This document shows positions 1 to 7,240 of a stretch of 12,570 nucleotides of DNA, one piece after another (within the stretch, counting starts at the first letter, position 1; the number at the start of each line of letters is the position of its first letter). The notes under the pieces are model-generated. The model saw only the letters and a list, made by a program, of their open reading frames with translations. It was not told the origin of the DNA and made no database searches. Made by a program: the position numbers and the translations under genes. Source of the stretch: Verrucomicrobiota bacterium (GTDB lineage Bacteria > Verrucomicrobiota > Verrucomicrobiia > Methylacidiphilales > Verrucolacustridaceae); contig RGYX01000009.1 in assembly GCA_010031845.1 (NCBI GenBank), forward strand, positions 1 to 12,570, in the 5' to 3' direction.

Positions 1-57
1 GGCACCCTTTGCCTGCATCTTTTTTGCCCGACACGCCAAGTCCATGTTTCTCGCGTT

Positions 58-75
58 GGATCATTTTTTTGATCC
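58..75. other. Short inverted repeat upstream of the DHS-like gene
   Basis: GGATCA (58-63) and TGATCC (70-75) form a perfect 6-bp inverted repeat around a T6 loop. It lies about 80 bases before the ATG at 156. It could be an operator or a weak hairpin. There is no T-run after the right arm, so it is not a convincing terminator. The rest of 1-155 shows A-rich tracts around 88-105 and no gene I can support. Confidence 0.25.
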
Positions 76-155
76 CCACTTACGCACACAAAAAAAGGAA
101 AAAAGGTCGGAATAGCTTGTCATCATGTCCCCGGGAGGCTTCAAATAGGAGTTGC

Positions 156-1130
156 ATGGCAGTAGGACCGGTTTCGAAATTCATCGACAGACATTATCGT
201 CATTTCAACGCCGCGGTGGTGAAGGACGCCGCCACCGCTTACCGCAAACTTTTGGACGACGGCGGCCGCATGCTGGTCACTTTGGCCGGGGCGATGAGCA
301 CCGCCGAGTTGGGGATCTCCCTCGCGGAAATGATCCGGCAGGGCAAAGTTCATGCGATCAGCTGCACCGGCGCGAACCTTGAGGAGGATGTCTACAACCT
401 CGTGGCCCATGATCATTACCGCCGGATTCCGGGGTATCGTTACCTGACCGGCAAAGACGAGGAAAAGCTCCTCCAGGATCATCTCAACCGCGTGACCGAC
501 ACCTGTATCCCGGAGCATGAGGCCATGAGACGGATCGAGGGCACGATCCTTGAGCTTTGGAAACGGGACGAGAAGGCGGGTTTGCGAAAGTTTCCCCACG
601 AGTACTTTTACGAGGTTCTGCAAAAGGGGCTGCTGAAAAAGTATTATCAGATCGACCCCAAGGATTCCTGGATGATGGCGGCCGCCGAAAAAAACCTTCC
701 GATCATTGTGCCGGGATGGGAAGACTCCACCTTGGGAAACATGTTTGCCGCCGCCTGCATCCAGAAGGAGGTGAAGTCACCGACGCTGATCCGCAGCGGA
801 ATCGAGTACATGATTCATTTTTCCGATTGGTATCAGAAGACGCAAAAGACCCCGCTTGGATTCTTCCAAATCGGCGGGGGCATTGCGGGTGACTTTCCGA
901 TCTGTGTGGTGCCAATGCTGCATCAGGACCTGAAGAAATCGGGCGTTCCGCTTTGGGCTTACTTCTGCCAGATCAGCGATTCAACCACCAGTTATGGCTC
1001 CTATTCCGGTGCGGTGCCCAACGAGAAGATCACTTGGGGCAAGTTGGGGGTGAACACTCCCCAGTTCGTCATCGAGTCGGATGCAACGATCGTGGCCCCG
1101 CTGCTCTTTGCCTACGTTTTGGGGCAGTAA
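156..1130 (+). CDS. Deoxyhypusine synthase family protein (bacterial; probable polyamine aminobutyl transferase)
   Basis: This is a 324-residue member of the deoxyhypusine synthase fold family, cytosolic and NAD-dependent. Family enzymes oxidise spermidine, hold the aminobutyl group on an active-site lysine as an imine and pass it to an acceptor. Visible landmarks are GAMSTAELG at residues 45-53, the glycine-rich IGGGIAGDF at 239-247, and SGAVPNEKITWGK at 284-296. K296 aligns with the catalytic lysine of the eukaryotic enzymes. Bacteria have no eIF5A, so the product is more likely a polyamine such as homospermidine, or a guanidino analogue made from agmatine, than hypusine. The ATG at 156 is chosen because AATAGGAG lies 4 bases upstream and the family N-terminus fits. 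The frame is open back to a TTG at 9, but that extension looks non-coding. The gene is convergent with prs, and no polyamine gene is adjacent. The fold is secure; the substrate is unknown. Confidence 0.88.
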   Translation: MAVGPVSKFIDRHYRHFNAAVVKDAATAYRKLLDDGGRMLVTLAGAMSTAELGISLAEMIRQGKVHAISCTGANLEEDVYNLVAHDHYRRIPGYRYLTGKDEEKLLQDHLNRVTDTCIPEHEAMRRIEGTILELWKRDEKAGLRKFPHEYFYEVLQKGLLKKYYQIDPKDSWMMAAAEKNLPIIVPGWEDSTLGNMFAAACIQKEVKSPTLIRSGIEYMIHFSDWYQKTQKTPLGFFQIGGGIAGDFPICVVPMLHQDLKKSGVPLWAYFCQISDSTTSYGSYSGAVPNEKITWGKLGVNTPQFVIESDATIVAPLLFAYVLGQ

Positions 1131-1210
1131 CGGCTTTTTCCGGATGCACTTTGGTTCGCGTGCCCAGCGAGCCTTACCGAAGTTCCAGTGTTGTATCCTG
1201 AGGATTTTGT

Positions 1211-2179
1211 TTACGTCTTAACGCCGGCGCGGATTTCAAACAGGGAAGAGACGGATTCCCCGTTGTGGATCCGTTGGATGGCATCGGCCAGCAGGGGGGC
1301 GACACAGAGCACTTTGGTCTGCACGCCGGGAATCTCGGTTTGGGGTGTGGTGTTCGTGGTGATCAATTCCTTGATTTTCGCCTTTTGAAAACGTTCGATC
1401 GCCATCGGATTGAGCACCACGTGAGGGATGCCGACGTAGAAGTCCTTGGCCCCTTCCCGGCGCAACAGTTCGACCGCCGAGGTGATCGTTCCCGCCGTTT
1501 CCGTAATATCGTCGACCAGCAGCACATTCTTGCCTTTGACCTCACCGATCAGGTTCATGGATTCCGTCTGGGTGGCGTTGAGCCGACGTTTGCTGACAAT
1601 CGCCAGACCACAGCTGAACATCTGGGCGTAGGCGGCCGCCATTTTCATCCCGCCCACATCCGGGGTGACCACGACAAGATCGGGAATCTTTTTCTCGGCG
1701 ATGTATTTGTAGAAAACGGGCGAACAGAAGAGATGATCGACGGGAATGTCGAAGAATCCCTGGATTTGTTGGGCGTGCAGATCCATCGCCAGAACACGGT
1801 TCACCCCGGCGGCCACCAGCAGGTTGGCGACGAGTTTGGCGGTGATGGGAACACGCGGCTGATCTTTGCGGTCCTGCCGGGCGTAGCCGAAAAAGGGAAG
1901 AACCGCGGTGATCCGGAAGGCGCTGGCCCGGCGGGCGGCATCCACCATGATCAGTAGCTCCATCAAATTCTGGTTGGTCGGGGGGCAGGTCGGTTGGACG
2001 ATAAAGACGTCGTTGCCTCGGATGTTTTCATCAAATTTGACGAAGGTCTCACCGTCCGGGAAGGAGGTGACGGTGGCGCGACCCAGCGGAACCTTGATTC
2101 GCTCGGCAATGCGCTGGGCGAGCTCGCGATTGGCGTTCCCCGTGAAGATCTGAAGCTGGTTGCCGAAAATGGAGGGCAC
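1211..2179 (-). CDS. prs: Ribose-phosphate pyrophosphokinase (PRPP synthase)
   Basis: This 322-residue class I PRPP synthase makes 5-phosphoribosyl-1-pyrophosphate from ribose 5-phosphate and ATP in the cytosol, feeding nucleotide, NAD, histidine and tryptophan synthesis. The ATP-loop region FGYARQDRKDQPR spans 97-109. The catalytic-His segment MDLHAQQIQGFF spans 132-143 (H135), with TPDVGG at 172-177. The PRPP-binding loop is VDDITETAGT at 222-231. That loop usually reads DTAGT or DTGGT, so E227 is a conservative departure. The start is GTG at 2179; no in-frame ATG lies nearby and no clear Shine-Dalgarno site is visible. It is the last gene of a minus-strand cluster, 51 bases after yjbQ, and ends convergently with the DHS-like gene. 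Length and all core motifs match the family. Confidence 0.97.
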   Translation of the reverse strand: MPSIFGNQLQIFTGNANRELAQRIAERIKVPLGRATVTSFPDGETFVKFDENIRGNDVFIVQPTCPPTNQNLMELLIMVDAARRASAFRITAVLPFFGYARQDRKDQPRVPITAKLVANLLVAAGVNRVLAMDLHAQQIQGFFDIPVDHLFCSPVFYKYIAEKKIPDLVVVTPDVGGMKMAAAYAQMFSCGLAIVSKRRLNATQTESMNLIGEVKGKNVLLVDDITETAGTITSAVELLRREGAKDFYVGIPHVVLNPMAIERFQKAKIKELITTNTTPQTEIPGVQTKVLCVAPLLADAIQRIHNGESVSSLFEIRAGVKT

Positions 2180-2230
2180 AGATTTTTTTATAGGTTCATC
2201 AGCAAGGGCGGAAAAGGGGGAAAGACCGGG

Positions 2231-2647
2231 TTATTCGCCGATAATTTTGATCAGAGCACGCTTGGCCCGTTTGCCGTCGAACTCCCCATAGAAGATCTGT
2301 TCCCACGGGCCGAAATCGAGGCGACCTCCGGTCACCGCGACCACACACTCCCTCCCCATGACGGAACGCTTGAGGTGGGCGTCGGCGTTGTCCTCGGCCC
2401 CATTGTGTTGGTACTGGGAGTAGGGCTTTTCCGGGGCCAGTTTTTCCAGCCATTTTTCAAAGTCGGCATGGAGACCTGATTCGTTGTCATTGATGAAGAC
2501 CGAGGCGGTAATGTGCATCGCGTTGACCAGACAGAGACCCTCCCGGATGCCCGATTCTTTCAGGGCACTCTCCACCTCCGGGGTGATGTTGAGGTAGGCG
2601 CGTCGGGTCGGGGTGCGAAAGGTGATTTCCTTGCGGAAGGACTTCAC
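2231..2647 (-). CDS. yjbQ: YjbQ/UPF0047 family protein
   Basis: This is a 138-residue single-domain protein of the UPF0047/YjbQ family. Members are often annotated as secondary thiamine-phosphate synthase because some complement thiamine auxotrophs, but the physiological role is unsettled. Diagnostic motifs are MHITAS at 44-49, [14 protein letters not shown] at 81-94, and [13 protein letters not shown] at 113-125. H45, H81 and H91 are the likely metal-binding histidines. The start is GTG at 2647, overlapping the stop of the upstream peroxiredoxin as GTGA (2647-2644), so translation is probably coupled. prs follows 51 bases downstream. No thiamine gene is near, so the context does not support a dedicated thiamine role. 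Family assignment is firm; function is open. Confidence 0.92.
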   Translation of the reverse strand: MKSFRKEITFRTPTRRAYLNITPEVESALKESGIREGLCLVNAMHITASVFINDNESGLHADFEKWLEKLAPEKPYSQYQHNGAEDNADAHLKRSVMGRECVVAVTGGRLDFGPWEQIFYGEFDGKRAKRALIKIIGE

Positions 2648-3162
2648 GAACGAGGAAGCGCCTCGATGGCTTTCAGCACGGTCTCCCCCTGGTCGGAGGT
2701 TGATCCCTTTGGATCGCGCCAGACGAGCTTGCCATCGCGGAAAAGAAAAGCGGAACGTTTGGCGAAACCAAAGGCCATTCCTTCCACGCCAAATGCCTTG
2801 ATGATTTTGCCGTCGTGATCGGCCAGCAACGGGTAGGGGAGTTTCTGTTGGGTGATAAACTCCTTCTGGGACTCAGGCTTGTCGGCGCTGACCCCGACAA
2901 TTTTCACCCCTTTTTGAGTCAGCTCGGCGCTGGCGTCCCGCAGACTGCAGGCTTGGGCGGTGCACCCGGGGGTGTTGGCTTTCGGGTAAAAGAAAACCAG
3001 CAGGAGTCCCTGCGAACCATGGGCGGCCAGATCCAACGGCTTGCCGTCCTGATCCGGAACCGAAACGGGGGGAATGGGATCACCCAACTTGATTCCGTCC
3101 GCGGCCCGGGCACTGAACATCGATCCCATGATCAGAAAAAAAAGGCAAAGAATGCGGATCAC
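2644..3162 (-). CDS. Exported BCP/AhpC-TSA family peroxiredoxin
   Basis: This is a 172-residue thiol peroxidase that reduces H2O2 or organic hydroperoxides. Residues 1-21 form a signal peptide with a hydrophobic core ([10 protein letters not shown]) and an ARA-AD-type cleavage site, so the mature protein is extracytoplasmic. The thioredoxin-fold domain carries [11 protein letters not shown]67 is the peroxidatic cysteine, and C72 five residues on is the resolving cysteine of the atypical 2-Cys BCP layout. The start is GTG at 3162, forming a GTGA overlap with the stop of the upstream small membrane protein. Its own stop overlaps the yjbQ start in the same way. Most BCP proteins are cytoplasmic, so the signal peptide is notable. 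Its electron donor would need to be periplasmic, and the cysteine-rich neighbour is a candidate by context only. Confidence 0.93.
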   Translation of the reverse strand: MIRILCLFFLIMGSMFSARAADGIKLGDPIPPVSVPDQDGKPLDLAAHGSQGLLLVFFYPKANTPGCTAQACSLRDASAELTQKGVKIVGVSADKPESQKEFITQQKLPYPLLADHDGKIIKAFGVEGMAFGFAKRSAFLFRDGKLVWRDPKGSTSDQGETVLKAIEALPRS

Positions 3163-3572
3163 TTGCGCGGGGGATGGGAGACGTCCGCCACCATCTTCTT
3201 TTCCAGGGCCTGAAGAAGGTTTCGGGCCTCCGTCAAATCACGGGCTTTGGACAGTTTCTGTGCCAGATCGGCCAGATCCGGCATGCTGGCCTGGAGTTGG
3301 TCTCCCAGTTTTTCGGCCTGACCCCGGGCCTCCGTCAGATCGTCTTTTTGTAGGGCAAGCTTCACTTTCTGCAGGGTGGAGGTGACCGGGCAGGCCTCCG
3401 AATAGATCGGGCAAACGCCGGAGGACATCGGGCATCCGCGCAAAAGGAGGAAGGCGGCGAGGAAACCAACCCCGGCGGCCAGACCTAATGGAAGAATTTT
3501 AGAGCCGCAGCAGGAGGAAGGATTGGAGGGGGAAGTTTTAGGATTGGGGTTCTTTTTCGGATTTTTAGGCAT
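3159..3572 (-). CDS. Small membrane protein with three CP heptads
   Basis: No family is recognised. From the ATG at 3572 the product is 137 residues. The basic, lysine/proline-rich N-terminus (1-20) precedes SSCCGS, then one TM helix at about 26-45. The positive N-terminus predicts C-terminus out. Immediately after the helix, CP pairs recur at 47, 54 and 61 with exact 7-residue spacing (GCPMSSG, VCPIYSE, ACPVTST). The rest (65-130) is helical with two similar segments, DDLTEAR at 77-83 and RDLTEAR at 111-117. An in-frame TTG at 3584 is a possible alternative start. Its TGA overlaps the GTG of the exported peroxiredoxin, so the two are probably translated together. A role in extracytoplasmic thiol chemistry or metal binding is inference only. 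Confidence 0.75.
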   Translation of the reverse strand: MPKNPKKNPNPKTSPSNPSSCCGSKILPLGLAAGVGFLAAFLLLRGCPMSSGVCPIYSEACPVTSTLQKVKLALQKDDLTEARGQAEKLGDQLQASMPDLADLAQKLSKARDLTEARNLLQALEKKMVADVSHPPRK

Positions 3573-3608
3573 GCGCGAATTCAAGCAGAGACGGGTGGGG
3601 AGTCGAGC

Positions 3609-3639
3609 ATCGGGTGCGGTGAGGAAATAACGCCCCTAT
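3609..3639. repeat. Intergenic direct repeat, copy A
   Basis: This is a diverged copy of the motif seen again at 3745-3778. Both read AT(C/T)GGG, then a purine/G-rich stretch, then CGCCCCTA. Its end adjoins a small hairpin, CTATC-GAT-GATAG (3636-3648). It probably belongs to a dispersed intergenic repeat family. Confidence 0.45.
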
Positions 3640-3676
3640 CGATGATAGAAATTGGTGGAGGTTAGTTCTGGCTTTG

Positions 3677-3732
3677 GGTACGGACGCGTGACCGCACGCG
3701 CCCTAGGACGGCTGAGGGCAGCCGTCCGTACC
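3677..3732. repeat. GC-rich compound inverted repeat
   Basis: Three perfect stems are nested or competing here. GGTACGGACG (3677-3686) pairs with CGTCCGTACC (3723-3732). CGCGTG (3685-3690) pairs with CACGCG (3695-3700) around ACCG. GGACGGCTG (3706-3714) pairs with CAGCCGTCC (3719-3727) around AGGG. The outer and third stems share 3723-3727, so the whole can fold as a long cruciform with arms or as two separate hairpins. It lies between thyX and the small membrane-protein gene and looks like a REP-type mobile intergenic element, not a regulatory site of either gene. Confidence 0.6.
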
Positions 3733-3744
3733 GATAATTCAAAC

Positions 3745-3778
3745 ATTGGGCACGGGGGGGAAGGATAGCCGCCCCTAC
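3745..3778. repeat. Intergenic direct repeat, copy B
   Basis: This is the second copy of the motif at 3609-3639, ending GCCGCCCCTAC. On the opposite strand it reads GTAGGGGCGGCTATCC, a style typical of dispersed intergenic repeats. Together the two copies flank the compound inverted repeat at 3677-3732. Confidence 0.45.
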
Positions 3779-3785
3779 AAAGGCA

Positions 3786-3806
3786 GAAAAAAGGGTGCAG
3801 GACCCC
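3786..3806 (-). terminator. Possible intrinsic terminator of thyX
   Basis: Read on the minus strand just after the thyX stop, GGGT (3805-3802 side) pairs with ACCC across a 5-base loop. A further G-T pair extends the stem, and a run of six T follows (opposite A3787-3792). The stem is short, so this is a weak but well-placed terminator. It would separate the valS-thyX unit from the downstream peroxiredoxin cluster. Confidence 0.4.
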
Positions 3807-3814
3807 TGGGAGAA

Positions 3815-4510
3815 TCAATCAGATTTCGGCTTTTCGGAAACCGCCATGCGGTACTTGTGATAAGCCTCGAAGGTCCAGGGGTAAAGAGTCTCGGCGATCT
3901 GTCGCATGGCAGCGCTTAGTTCGCGGATTTCCTGCTGGGCATGGTCATCCTCACGAAGTTGGAGGAAATGAATCAGGTTGTGCAGGTCGCAGTTCACATA
4001 GACCTCGGTGAAAATGCTCACGGGCAGGACCATTCGCGCCAGTTCCTTGGCCACGCCCTGTTTCAGCAGGTTTTGGTAGGTGGCGTAGGCCTGCTGGTTG
4101 AAATCCTCCACCTCCTTGGTGAGGGCCTGATGGTTCAGGGTGTCGGAAACCTGGCTGCCTTGTTTGTTTTTGGCGTCGGCGGCGCGCCATTGGGTGGGCA
4201 CGTAAAACTCGTCCGCCAGTTCGGAGTAGCGGCCGCTCCATTCGTTCAGGCGAAAGGTCCGGTGCCGGACGAACTGCCGCATGATGAAAATCGGCATCTT
4301 AATATTGAAGGTGATGGAGCACTGTTCAAAGGGGCTCGTGTGCCGGTGTTTGTAGAGATAGATCAGCAGTTTCTTGTCCTGGTCCTCGCCCTTGCTGGGG
4401 CTCTTATAGGAGATGCGGGCGGATTCCACGATGCGCAGGTCCGTGCCCAGGTGGTCGATGTAGCGGACGTACCCCTTGCCGAGGATTGGAATGGTGTGGC
4501 CGGGTTTCAT
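3815..4510 (-). CDS. thyX: Flavin-dependent thymidylate synthase
   Basis: This is a 231-residue ThyX, a cytosolic FAD enzyme that methylates dUMP to dTMP using methylenetetrahydrofolate and NADPH. The signature RHRX7S is intact at R82-H83-R84 and S92, followed by GRYSEL. Upstream, KHRHTSPFEQ (54-63) matches the conserved segment before the flavin-binding strand. NCDLHNLIHFLQLR at 173-186 is the conserved dUMP/FAD region. The ATG at 4510 is preferred; an in-frame TTG at 4525 would add five residues (MCPCL) with no family support. It lies 60 bases downstream of valS on the same strand and is probably co-transcribed with it. A possible terminator follows. ThyX implies that the organism may lack ThyA, which cannot be judged from this window. 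Confidence 0.96.
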   Translation of the reverse strand: MKPGHTIPILGKGYVRYIDHLGTDLRIVESARISYKSPSKGEDQDKKLLIYLYKHRHTSPFEQCSITFNIKMPIFIMRQFVRHRTFRLNEWSGRYSELADEFYVPTQWRAADAKNKQGSQVSDTLNHQALTKEVEDFNQQAYATYQNLLKQGVAKELARMVLPVSIFTEVYVNCDLHNLIHFLQLREDDHAQQEIRELSAAMRQIAETLYPWTFEAYHKYRMAVSEKPKSD

Positions 4511-4570
4511 CAAGCAAGGACACAACCCAATCCCGGAAGGTATGCCCAGCGGAAAAGGGCGCCGGTTTGA

Positions 4571-7192
4571 TTAAGTTGTGAAAAGTTTGAGCTGTTCCTG
4601 CAAGCGAGCCATCCGCTCCGTGGCTTCCCGCTCGATCCGGCGCCACTCCTCGAGTTTCTCAGGCGGAGCCTTGGCGGCCATCTTGGGATCGGAAAGTTTG
4701 GCCGTCTCGCGGGCCCGCGCGGCCTCGCAGGCCGTGATCTCTTTTTCCAGTCGGGCCCGCTCCTTGGCCGGATCCAAGAGACCCTCCAGCGGAAGATAAA
4801 GCTCACCCCAGGGAGCGGGGGTCATGGGAGCCTTCGGCGGGGTTTGGGTCAGTTCGACGGAGCCGCACTGGAGAAGTTTGGCCAGCGTCTGCAGGGATTC
4901 GGGAGAGGGCTTGGAACCCGGGGTCGGAAAAAGAAGGAACTTCAGTTTCTGGGATCCCGAAAGACCGAACTCTCCCCGGAGTTTTCGTCCCGCATCGGCG
5001 GTGGCGTAGCAGAAGGCGGCCTGTTTGGCCTGGGCCGAATCCCAGCGAACTTCTTCGCTCCTCGGCCAACCGGAGAACTGGATCGTTTCCGTTCCCAAGC
5101 CGAGCGTGAGCCAAAGTTCCTCGGTGATGAACGGCATATAGGGATGAAGCAGTCGGAGCACCCGCGAGAGAACGAAGTCGGCGGTGGCCAGGGTACCGGC
5201 CCGGGTCGGGGAGGAGGGGTTGAGGAAGTCCGCCTTGGCCGTCTCGATAAAGCGGGCGCAGAATTCGTCCCAGACAAAGCCGTAAAGCGCCTGCGCAATC
5301 TGGCTGAACTCGTAATGCGTGTAGAGCCGTTCCAACTCCTTCTCCAGAGCGTCCAATTTTTCCAGCAGAAAATCGCAGAAGGGAGTGCGGGCATGGTTGG
5401 CCGGGTTCGCCTTCGGGTCGGAAGGTCCTTGCGGTTGGCGGAAGCGGCAGGCGTTCCAAAGTTTGTTGGCAAAGTTTCTCCCCTCTTCGATCTGTTTCTC
5501 GTCGTAGCGAATGTCGGCACCCTGAGGGGCGATGCGCAGCAGGCCGAAACGCAATCCGTCCGCGCCGTACTTGGCGATCAGATCAAGGGGATCGGGCGAG
5601 TTGCCGAGGGATTTGGAAAGTTTCCGTCCTTTGGCGTCCCGGATCAGTCCCGTGAAATAGACGTTACGGAAGGGAAGTTCCCCCATGTATTCGAAACCGG
5701 CCATGATCATGCGGGCCACCCAGAAAAAGATGATGTCGGGTCCGGTGACGAGATCGGTGGTCGGATAAAACTTTTTCAGCTCTGGAGTCTTTTCCGGCCA
5801 ACCCATGGTGGCGAAGGGCCAGAGCCAGGAGCTGAACCAGGTGTCGAGTACGTCGGAATCCTGACGCCAGTCCGTCCCAGGGGATTCGATCTGGCAGCGC
5901 ATCTCGTCCCCGCGATACCAGACGGGAATTCGGTGGCCCCACCAGAGCTGACGGCTGATGCACCAGTCCTGCAGATTCTCCATCCAGTGGTCGTAAACCT
6001 TGCTCCAGCGCTCTGGGAAAAAACGAAGTTTCCCGGTCGAGACGATGGTGCGTGATCTTTCCGTGCTGGGATAACGGAGGAACCACTGCTCGGAAAGCCG
6101 GGGCTCCACCGGCACGTCGGCCCGTTCGCTGTAGCCGACCTGGTTGGTGTAAGGCTCCTCCTTGTCCAGCCAACCGAGCTCCTTGAGTTGCTCCGCCGCC
6201 GCGGTGCGGGCTTGGGTCCGATCCAGTCCGACCAAGGCCGAGCCGGCATGGGTGTTCATCAGGCCGGATTCGTCGATCACCTCAAGGGAAGGAAGTTGGT
6301 GGCGCTGGCCGATGAGGAAGTCGGCAGGATCGTGGGCCGGCGTCACCTTAAGAACACCGGTGCCGAACTCGAGGTCGACGTGCTCATCCCCAATAATCGG
6401 GATGCGACGTTGATCCTCGGGCAATTCGGGGGGGAGGGGGCGGATGGCGAATTGGCCGATCAGCGAGGCATAGCGGGGGTCCTTCGGGTTGACGGCGATG
6501 GCGGTGTCGCCCGGAATGGTTTCCGGTCGCGTCGTGGCGATGGTGAGAAAGCGGTCCTTCTGTCCGGCCACCGGAACACGGAAATGGTAGAGGAGGCCCT
6601 TTTGTTCCTTCATGATGACTTCCTCGTCGGAGAGGGCCGTGCGCGAGACGGGGCACCAGTTGACCATCCTTCGTCCGCGATAGATCAGTTTCTTTTTAAA
6701 AAGATCGACAAAGACCTGTTGGACGCAGGCGGAGTAGGCCGGGTCCATGGTGAAGCGCTCCCGTGACCAATCGCAGGAGGCCCCGAGTTTTTTCAGCTGC
6801 TGAATGATGATGCCCCCGTGCTTGTCCTTCCACTGCCAGACCTGCCGGAGGAATTCCTCGCGGCCGAGGTCGTCCCGGTGGCGGATTTTTCCCTCCTTCT
6901 TCAGGGTTCTTTCCACCACGGTTTGGGTGGCAATGCCGGCATGGTCGGTTCCCGGGAGCCAGAGCACTTCCCGCCCGAGTAGGCGGGCACGGCGGGCGAG
7001 GATGTCCTGGATCGTGTTGTTGAGAACGTGACCCAGCGTCAGGATCCCGGTGACGTTGGGAGGTGGAATGACGATGGAGTAGCCGGGTTTGGTGGATTGC
7101 GGATTGGCCCGGTAGTCCTGGCGATTGGTCCACTCAAGGTAGAGGCGGTCCTCGACCTTCGAGGGTTCGTAAGCGGGGGCGAGTTCCGGCAT
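4571..7192 (-). CDS. valS: Valyl-tRNA synthetase
   Basis: This 873-residue class Ia synthetase charges tRNA-Val in the cytosol. The Rossmann core opens with PPPNVTGILTLGHVLNN (43-59). The HIGH motif reads TLGH (52-55), with threonine in place of the first histidine. WLPGTDHAGIATQ at 78-90 is diagnostic for ValRS/IleRS. The CP1 editing domain (about 200-350) has TTRPETIPGDTA and FGTGVLKVTPAHDP (276-289). The second signature is KLSKS (524-528) in KGRKLSKSLGN. The anticodon-binding domain follows, ending in an alpha-helical coiled-coil arm (about 815-873) typical of ValRS. The ATG at 7192 gives the family N-terminus; an AGGAAGG lies rather far upstream. Its neighbours are a LapG-like protease 48 bases upstream and thyX 60 bases downstream, all on the same strand. 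Confidence 0.98.
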   Translation of the reverse strand: MPELAPAYEPSKVEDRLYLEWTNRQDYRANPQSTKPGYSIVIPPPNVTGILTLGHVLNNTIQDILARRARLLGREVLWLPGTDHAGIATQTVVERTLKKEGKIRHRDDLGREEFLRQVWQWKDKHGGIIIQQLKKLGASCDWSRERFTMDPAYSACVQQVFVDLFKKKLIYRGRRMVNWCPVSRTALSDEEVIMKEQKGLLYHFRVPVAGQKDRFLTIATTRPETIPGDTAIAVNPKDPRYASLIGQFAIRPLPPELPEDQRRIPIIGDEHVDLEFGTGVLKVTPAHDPADFLIGQRHQLPSLEVIDESGLMNTHAGSALVGLDRTQARTAAAEQLKELGWLDKEEPYTNQVGYSERADVPVEPRLSEQWFLRYPSTERSRTIVSTGKLRFFPERWSKVYDHWMENLQDWCISRQLWWGHRIPVWYRGDEMRCQIESPGTDWRQDSDVLDTWFSSWLWPFATMGWPEKTPELKKFYPTTDLVTGPDIIFFWVARMIMAGFEYMGELPFRNVYFTGLIRDAKGRKLSKSLGNSPDPLDLIAKYGADGLRFGLLRIAPQGADIRYDEKQIEEGRNFANKLWNACRFRQPQGPSDPKANPANHARTPFCDFLLEKLDALEKELERLYTHYEFSQIAQALYGFVWDEFCARFIETAKADFLNPSSPTRAGTLATADFVLSRVLRLLHPYMPFITEELWLTLGLGTETIQFSGWPRSEEVRWDSAQAKQAAFCYATADAGRKLRGEFGLSGSQKLKFLLFPTPGSKPSPESLQTLAKLLQCGSVELTQTPPKAPMTPAPWGELYLPLEGLLDPAKERARLEKEITACEAARARETAKLSDPKMAAKAPPEKLEEWRRIEREATERMARLQEQLKLFTT

Positions 7193-7240
7193 GAGGGCAT
7201 CGAGATTGCCCTTCCTTGCCCGTTAAGAAAAGCCTGTGGG

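Noticed and set aside
9..155. N-terminal extension of the DHS-like gene from a TTG at 9
   Set aside because: The extension is rich in Lys, Arg and Pro with no family similarity. A good AGGAG precedes the ATG at 156, which gives the expected N-terminus.
1153..1173. Hairpin GGTTCGC/GCGAGCC between the convergent DHS-like and prs genes, as a terminator
   Set aside because: The 7-bp stem includes a G-T pair and has no T-run on either side; too weak to call.
3677..3732. CRISPR or riboswitch reading of the structured intergenic block
   Set aside because: There are no regularly spaced repeats with unique spacers, and no conserved aptamer was recognised. The competing stems fit a dispersed repeat better.
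3636..3818. 60-codon minus-strand frame between thyX and the small membrane protein
   Set aside because: It covers the intergenic repeat and stem-loops, has no Shine-Dalgarno site, and its product is repeat-encoded Arg/Pro-rich sequence.
4844..6055. 403-codon open frame on the plus strand
   Set aside because: It is entirely antisense to valS, whose motifs are unambiguous. The product is Gly/Arg/Glu-rich with no recognisable domain.
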